NCBI GenBank assembly: GCA_024508725.1 | Contig: JANINS010000004.1 | Coordinates: 762,163-826,162, forward strand | Reading direction: 5' to 3' | Origin: Chitinophagaceae bacterium | GTDB taxonomy: Bacteria > Bacteroidota > Bacteroidia > Chitinophagales > Chitinophagaceae | Length of the DNA stretch: 64,000 bases | In this document: one piece after another, positions 60,136-64,000 of the stretch | How positions within the stretch are numbered: the stretch's first letter is position 1 | Layout: the number at the start of each line of letters is the position of its first letter | Made by a program: the position numbers and the translations under genes | Notes under the pieces: model-generated | The model's database searches: none | Told to the model about the DNA's origin: nothing | Seen by the model: the letters and a program-made list of their open reading frames with translations, nothing else

Positions 60136-61281
60136 ATGGATACGAAAAAGCCCCTGTACTATTCAGAGTACCTTCAGTTGGATAAGATATTGGATGCCCA
60201 GCATCCTAAAAGTGCAGTGAATGGAAAAGATGCTGCTCATGAAGAAATGCTCTTCATCATCGTTCACCAGGCTTTTGAACTATGGTTTAAACAGGTAAGG
60301 CATGAGTTATGTTCCATCATCGAATCATTACATAAAGAACGAATAGACGATAACACAGATGAAATGAGCGTGATCGTTCAGCGATTGTATCGTGTGATCA
60401 AGATCATCCGGCTGATGAACAAGCAGTTTGAAGTTCTGGAAACAATGAAACCGCTGAATTTTCTTGATTTCCGTAATTACCTCTACCCTGCTTCAGGATT
60501 TCAAAGCAAACAATTCAGGATCGTAGAAGCCATGCTCGGTTTAAAAATGCAAAGCCGGCATATGCCTGAGCATTATAAAAATGTTTGTACACATGCCGGT
60601 GGCTTTAACCAGGATGATTATGCTCATATTACCGAAGCAGAGAATGACCTGAGTGTGCTGGAAGGTGTAAAGCACTGGCTTGCCAGAATGCCTTTCTTTC
60701 ATCCCGAACTTTGGAAAGCGTATGAATCAAAATTCCCGGCCAACCAGGTTTCTGAAAACCTCTTCATCTCTGATTACTATAATTTATACGAACAGTCGCA
60801 ACAACAGTTAAGAACTACGGGTTTCCAGGAAAGAAAACCAAACGAGTTTGATACAAGAACAGAAAAACCTACGCCTGCCGATAGTTTTAAAAACTTTTTT
60901 TTAGAAAATGGTTCCGGCCAGTTTTCAGCAAAAGAACTTACTGCTGCATTATTCATTCAGTTGTATGGTCATTATCCTATGCTGCATCTGCCTTTCGAAT
61001 TATTGAATTCATTGGTTGAGATCGATGACCTTCTTTCATTATGGCGGTACAAGCATTATTCAATGGTGAAGAAAATGATCGGTGCAAGCCCAGGAACTGG
61101 TGGAACAGAAGGTGCCGGTTATTTATTTGGAGCAGTTCAAAAGAACAGGATATTCTCTGATCTGTTGGTATTGCCAACCTTTTTCCTGGAGAAATCAAAA
61201 TTGCCGGTCTTACCTAAAAACTTGAAAGATCTTTTAGAGTTTAGTCATGAATATTCCATCGAAGAATTGATCTCAAATTAA
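60136..61281 (+). CDS. kynA: Tryptophan 2,3-dioxygenase
   Basis: The 381-residue haem enzyme opens the tryptophan indole ring to N-formylkynurenine, the first kynurenine-pathway step. It has YYSEYLQLDKIL, HEEMLFIIVHQAFELWFKQVRHEL (substrate and haem contacts), FRNYLYPASGFQSKQFR, and SLWRYKHYSMVKKMIGASPGTGGTEGAGYL. The last segment holds the haem histidine and glycine-rich loop. Full length. Its stop overlaps the stop of the opposite-strand gene by three bases. No other kynurenine genes are in the window. Confidence 0.95.
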   Translation: MDTKKPLYYSEYLQLDKILDAQHPKSAVNGKDAAHEEMLFIIVHQAFELWFKQVRHELCSIIESLHKERIDDNTDEMSVIVQRLYRVIKIIRLMNKQFEVLETMKPLNFLDFRNYLYPASGFQSKQFRIVEAMLGLKMQSRHMPEHYKNVCTHAGGFNQDDYAHITEAENDLSVLEGVKHWLARMPFFHPELWKAYESKFPANQVSENLFISDYYNLYEQSQQQLRTTGFQERKPNEFDTRTEKPTPADSFKNFFLENGSGQFSAKELTAALFIQLYGHYPMLHLPFELLNSLVEIDDLLSLWRYKHYSMVKKMIGASPGTGGTEGAGYLFGAVQKNRIFSDLLVLPTFFLEKSKLPVLPKNLKDLLEFSHEYSIEELISN

Positions 61282-62471
61282 TCATTAACCAGCTTATAAA
61301 ACTCTTCTGCAACAACTGGCATCTTTTGCAATCTTGACAGTAGTATTTGCTGATGCCGGGGTGCAAACCTTTGTTTTATTTCTGATGGATAATACAGAAA
61401 AGCCATTTCTATTGCAGCAGCGTTGATTTGTACCTGTAATTGTTTTACAGCAGCTAAGAACTCCTCTTTTGACACTCCTTGCAGAATTTTCTTATCCAGT
61501 TTTTTTGCCTGGTGCATTAATCCATCGACACTTACAATTTCATTTCTGAAAGACTGGAATTTGTTATTGACTGCAAGGGTAATGTGGCTGAGTATTCCTT
61601 CATCAAAAACATACATTGCCATATCCCTGTCTTTAGCAATTGGAATAAATCTTTTTTGCCCCGCAGAATCGATCAAAGCCCATCTCCACTGGCCTTCATG
61701 CCTGTCCCAATCGCATATTAGCATATCAAATAAACGATTCTTTAAATACAGGATCGTATCGATCGATATCTTTTTCTTTCGCTGTAATTCAAGCATATCA
61801 TCTGTGTCAACAATATCTGTTGCATTGTACAATTGATTGTGCCAGGTGGTATCATAATTCTCTTCGAGGTACACCAATCTGCCAGCGATCTTTTGATTGT
61901 ACTTTCCATGCTTCTCGTTATAAGGCATCCAGAATAATTCGGGATTACAATGCGGTAATTGTGCACTTTCTGCAAGACTTGCTGCAATCATTGGTGCATA
62001 AGGATTCATTGATGCAACCTGGTCTCTGAACATGAATCGCAATGCAGTATGACGAAGAATTTTAGGCAAAGCATTTTGCTGGTCTTTATTTACTGATCGA
62101 ATGACCCAATGTTTGCCTGCAGTGTCTTTTAGTTTAACGGAGATCGTTTGCTGACTTCCACCAATATCATAAGGCGATAATCCGCCTTTTGATGAGTCAA
62201 GATGTAAAACTTTCACATTCACCGGTGCTGTCCACATATCCCGGTTCTTCTTACCAAAAAAGAAATGATGCAGTGATCCACGTTTATAATACTCACCGGG
62301 TATGATCTGAACTGAATCACGGTTGGTTGATGTTAACTTTTTTGCTTCTTTTAAACGTTGATCTTCAGAGAAAAATCTTTGCTCCCAGAAGTTGATCACA
62401 TTAGGTAAAACGAAGAAGATCAGCAGAAATGCTGCGATCCAGTACAGATATTTTCTTCTTTTTTTCCGCAC
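61278..62471 (-). CDS. Membrane-anchored kinase-like protein (HipA/Fam20-like motif), function unknown
   Basis: The 397-residue protein has an N-terminal membrane helix (YLYWIAAFLLIFFVLPNVI). A possible ATP-binding strand and lysine follow near residues 115-128 (HWVIRSVNKDQQNALPK). Near 255-285 comes DMLICDWDRHEGQWRWALID, then FIPIAKDRDMAMY. The order D-W-D-R-H-x-G-Q-W then K-D-R-D resembles the catalytic-loop/metal-loop pair of HipA- and Fam20-like kinases. Assignment rests on motif shape only. It starts with GTG at 62471 and overlaps kynA's end. The mature part should face the periplasm. Confidence 0.5.
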   Translation of the reverse strand: MRKKRRKYLYWIAAFLLIFFVLPNVINFWEQRFFSEDQRLKEAKKLTSTNRDSVQIIPGEYYKRGSLHHFFFGKKNRDMWTAPVNVKVLHLDSSKGGLSPYDIGGSQQTISVKLKDTAGKHWVIRSVNKDQQNALPKILRHTALRFMFRDQVASMNPYAPMIAASLAESAQLPHCNPELFWMPYNEKHGKYNQKIAGRLVYLEENYDTTWHNQLYNATDIVDTDDMLELQRKKKISIDTILYLKNRLFDMLICDWDRHEGQWRWALIDSAGQKRFIPIAKDRDMAMYVFDEGILSHITLAVNNKFQSFRNEIVSVDGLMHQAKKLDKKILQGVSKEEFLAAVKQLQVQINAAAIEMAFLYYPSEIKQRFAPRHQQILLSRLQKMPVVAEEFYKLVND

Positions 62472-62545
62472 GGCAACGTCAAATTATTTGAGCTGTGGCG
62501 ACAAAAGCATAACATGAATAATACCAAATTGGTTTCTTTGCAGCA

Positions 62546-63631
62546 ATGCTTTGGTTAGAGTCACTCAAATTGATACAGTTCAGAAATTACCTGCAATCGG
62601 TATTTACATTTTCCGAACGCATTATTGGTATCTGTGGTGCCAATGGAACTGGTAAAACCAATTTGCTTGATGCCATCCATTATCTCAGTCTTACGAAAAG
62701 CTACTTTTCAAGACCCGATGCACAAAGTGTTAGTCATGGTTTAATGGGATTGAGGATAGAAGGAAATTTGTTGCTGAATAATTCCGCTCAAAAGCTGGTG
62801 TGCATATTAAGAGAGAATAATAAAAAAGAGGTTTCCTTAAATGATGAACCTTATAAAAAATTTTCAGAGCACATTGGTAAGTTTCCCTGTGTAATGATCG
62901 CTCCTGACGATGTAGAACTGATAACAGGCGGCAGTGAATTAAGACGCAGTTTTATTGATGCCATACTTTGTCAGCTCGATAGGGAATATTTGCAGCAACT
63001 CATTAATTACAATAAGATATTGCAGCAGCGAAACAGTTTTCTGAAACAAGCTGCAGAATCAGGAAAAATGGATGAGGCTTTGCTTGGTATATTGAATGAA
63101 CAGTTAAGTAAAAGCGGCGATCACATCTACAGGAAACGGGAAAGTTTTATGCAGGAGTTTTTGCCAAAGGTGATTGGTCATTACCATCGCATTGCTGCAA
63201 AAACTGATTCATTGGAACTGGTGTATGAATCGCAATTGAAAGATGCTTCTTTTATACAATTACTTCGTTCGGGTGTACAAAAAGACATGATACTGCAGCG
63301 AACCAATGTTGGCATTCATAAAGATGATCTGGATATTACCATGAATGGTATTGCTTTTAAAGCACAGGCTTCACAAGGGCAAAGAAAAAGCCTGTTGTTT
63401 GCTTTGAAACTTGCAGAATGGGATGTACTGAAAGAAAAGAAAGGTTTTGCTCCTCTCCTGCTGCTGGATGATGTTTTTGAAAAGCTGGATCAACAACGTA
63501 TGCATAATTTATTGCATTGGGTTTGTGCTGAAAACGAATCGCAGGTTTTTATTACAGACACTCATAAAGAACGACTTACAGATCAGTTAACGGATATTGG
63601 TGTTAAGTTCCAGATCATAGAACTCTCCTGA
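62546..63631 (+). CDS. recF: DNA replication and repair protein RecF
   Basis: The 361-residue SMC-like ATPase loads RecA at single-strand gaps together with RecO and RecR. Visible motifs are the Walker A GANGTGKTNLLDAIHYLSLTKSY, the signature ASQGQRKSLLFALKLAE and Walker B PLLLLDDVFEKLD. TNVGIHKDDLDI lies before the signature. Full length for the family. Followed 13 bp later by a DUF721 gene. No dnaA or dnaN gene is nearby. Confidence 0.96.
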   Translation: MLWLESLKLIQFRNYLQSVFTFSERIIGICGANGTGKTNLLDAIHYLSLTKSYFSRPDAQSVSHGLMGLRIEGNLLLNNSAQKLVCILRENNKKEVSLNDEPYKKFSEHIGKFPCVMIAPDDVELITGGSELRRSFIDAILCQLDREYLQQLINYNKILQQRNSFLKQAAESGKMDEALLGILNEQLSKSGDHIYRKRESFMQEFLPKVIGHYHRIAAKTDSLELVYESQLKDASFIQLLRSGVQKDMILQRTNVGIHKDDLDITMNGIAFKAQASQGQRKSLLFALKLAEWDVLKEKKGFAPLLLLDDVFEKLDQQRMHNLLHWVCAENESQVFITDTHKERLTDQLTDIGVKFQIIELS

Positions 63632-63644
63632 TTATATTTGCTGT

Positions 63645-63926
63645 ATGGCTCAGTTGCATATTGGTGATGCATTAAAGGCTTTTCTCGATAAAAGCAGGTT
63701 GAAGAATGGTGTTCGTGCTATTCAGATAGAAGAAATATGGGAGAAGGTCATGGGTAAAACGATCGCCAAATACACTGACAAGATTGAGATATTTAATGGT
63801 AAACTATTTATACATTCTTCTGTTGGTCCTTTGAAGAATGAGTTACAATACCAGAAGCCGAAGATCATAGAACGCATCAATGAAATGATGGGTGAAACGG
63901 TGATCACAGAAGTGGTGATCAAATAA
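63645..63926 (+). CDS. DUF721 protein
   Basis: The 93-residue protein has the DUF721 pattern: IGDALKAFLDKSRLKNGVRAIQIEEIWEKVMGKTIAKYT, then LFIHSSVGPLKNELQYQKPKIIERINEMMG. DUF721 members often sit beside recF or near dnaA and may take part in DNA transactions; the role here is inferred from that context. It has no hydrophobic segment. Confidence 0.88.
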   Translation: MAQLHIGDALKAFLDKSRLKNGVRAIQIEEIWEKVMGKTIAKYTDKIEIFNGKLFIHSSVGPLKNELQYQKPKIIERINEMMGETVITEVVIK

Positions 63927-63943
63927 GCTGAATTAATTGCTGC

Positions 63944-63995
63944 AGTACAAGTGTGCGACGCAACGATGTTCAATCGTGGTTATGCAGCTGACTCC
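63944..63995 (+). repeat. Dispersed intergenic repeat, copy 10
   Basis: AGTACAAGTGTGCGACGCA, then ACGATG, a variable middle and GCAGCTGACTCC. It follows the DUF721 stop and lies at the window edge. Confidence 0.75.
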
Positions 63996-64000
63996 ATAAA

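Noticed and set aside
62546-63926. Replication origin near recF
   Set aside because: No dnaA or dnaN gene and no cluster of DnaA boxes is visible; recF alone is not evidence of oriC.

Overview
The window reads as a chromosomal segment of a Gram-negative Bacteroidota, most likely a Chitinophagaceae-like member of the Chitinophagales. The evidence is a SusC/SusD pair, a type IX secretion C-terminal sorting domain, OstA/LptD envelope genes, DUF4199, DUF4397 and DUF4349 proteins, Bacteroidota-type promoters (TTG-N19-TAnnTTTG) and AT-rich leaders. The genus is not resolved. Most of the window is ordinary core genome with short intergenic gaps. No phage, conjugative element, transposase or CRISPR array is visible.

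Layout. 1-3.4 kb: a glycosyltransferase pair interrupted by a GxxExxY (PD-(D/E)XK-like) gene inside a 450-bp inverted-repeat cassette, then a DUF4199 protein and a dihydroorotase homologue lacking most metal ligands. 3.4-4.0 kb: tRNA-Pro and tRNA-Arg, then a relict-looking spacer. 4-18 kb: a secreted HYR/T9SS protein, a NagB-deacetylase fusion, a PAP2 phosphatase, several very small proteins including three YtxH-like ones, a DPE2-type 4-alpha-glucanotransferase, a dipeptide epimerase, YchF and a fused SpmA-SpmB protein. 18-24.6 kb: a SusC-SusD-DUF4397 operon behind a DeoR regulator. 24.7-31 kb: an outer-membrane assembly cluster (OstA-like, MlaD-like, amidase) divergent from LptD. 31-36 kb: trehalase, HEAT-like protein, MFS transporter and NDH-2. 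36-43.5 kb: a five-gene sensory operon with two hybrid histidine kinases, a response regulator, CheR and CheB but no MCP, CheA or CheW. 43.7-47.5 kb: a radical-SAM/TIGR03915 DNA-repair pair, three consecutive tiny hydrophilic proteins and a 538-bp cassette with 30-bp perfect inverted repeats around a winged-helix/TM gene. 47.7-64 kb: a TPR protein with gyrA, saccharopine dehydrogenase, a zinc-less sirtuin, a DUF4349 lipoprotein, an EVE protein, a LutA-like protein, ribH, pdhA, tryptophan 2,3-dioxygenase, a kinase-like membrane protein, recF and a DUF721 protein.

Three repeat systems cut across this layout. (1) A roughly 50-bp intergenic repeat with the core AGTACAAGAGTGCGACGCA is present in ten copies on both strands, never inside a gene. 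(2) A 20-bp terminal repeat (GGAACACGGATAACACCGAT type) bounds the GxxExxY cassette in inverted orientation and recurs as a solo copy near 57.5 kb. (3) A 30-bp perfect inverted repeat bounds the cassette at 47.0-47.5 kb. The two single-gene cassettes without a recombinase and the ten-copy repeat are the best candidates for undescribed biology here. Starts were re-chosen where the longest ORF ran through a promoter or a neighbouring gene. Family names come from recognising motifs by eye; no database search was run.
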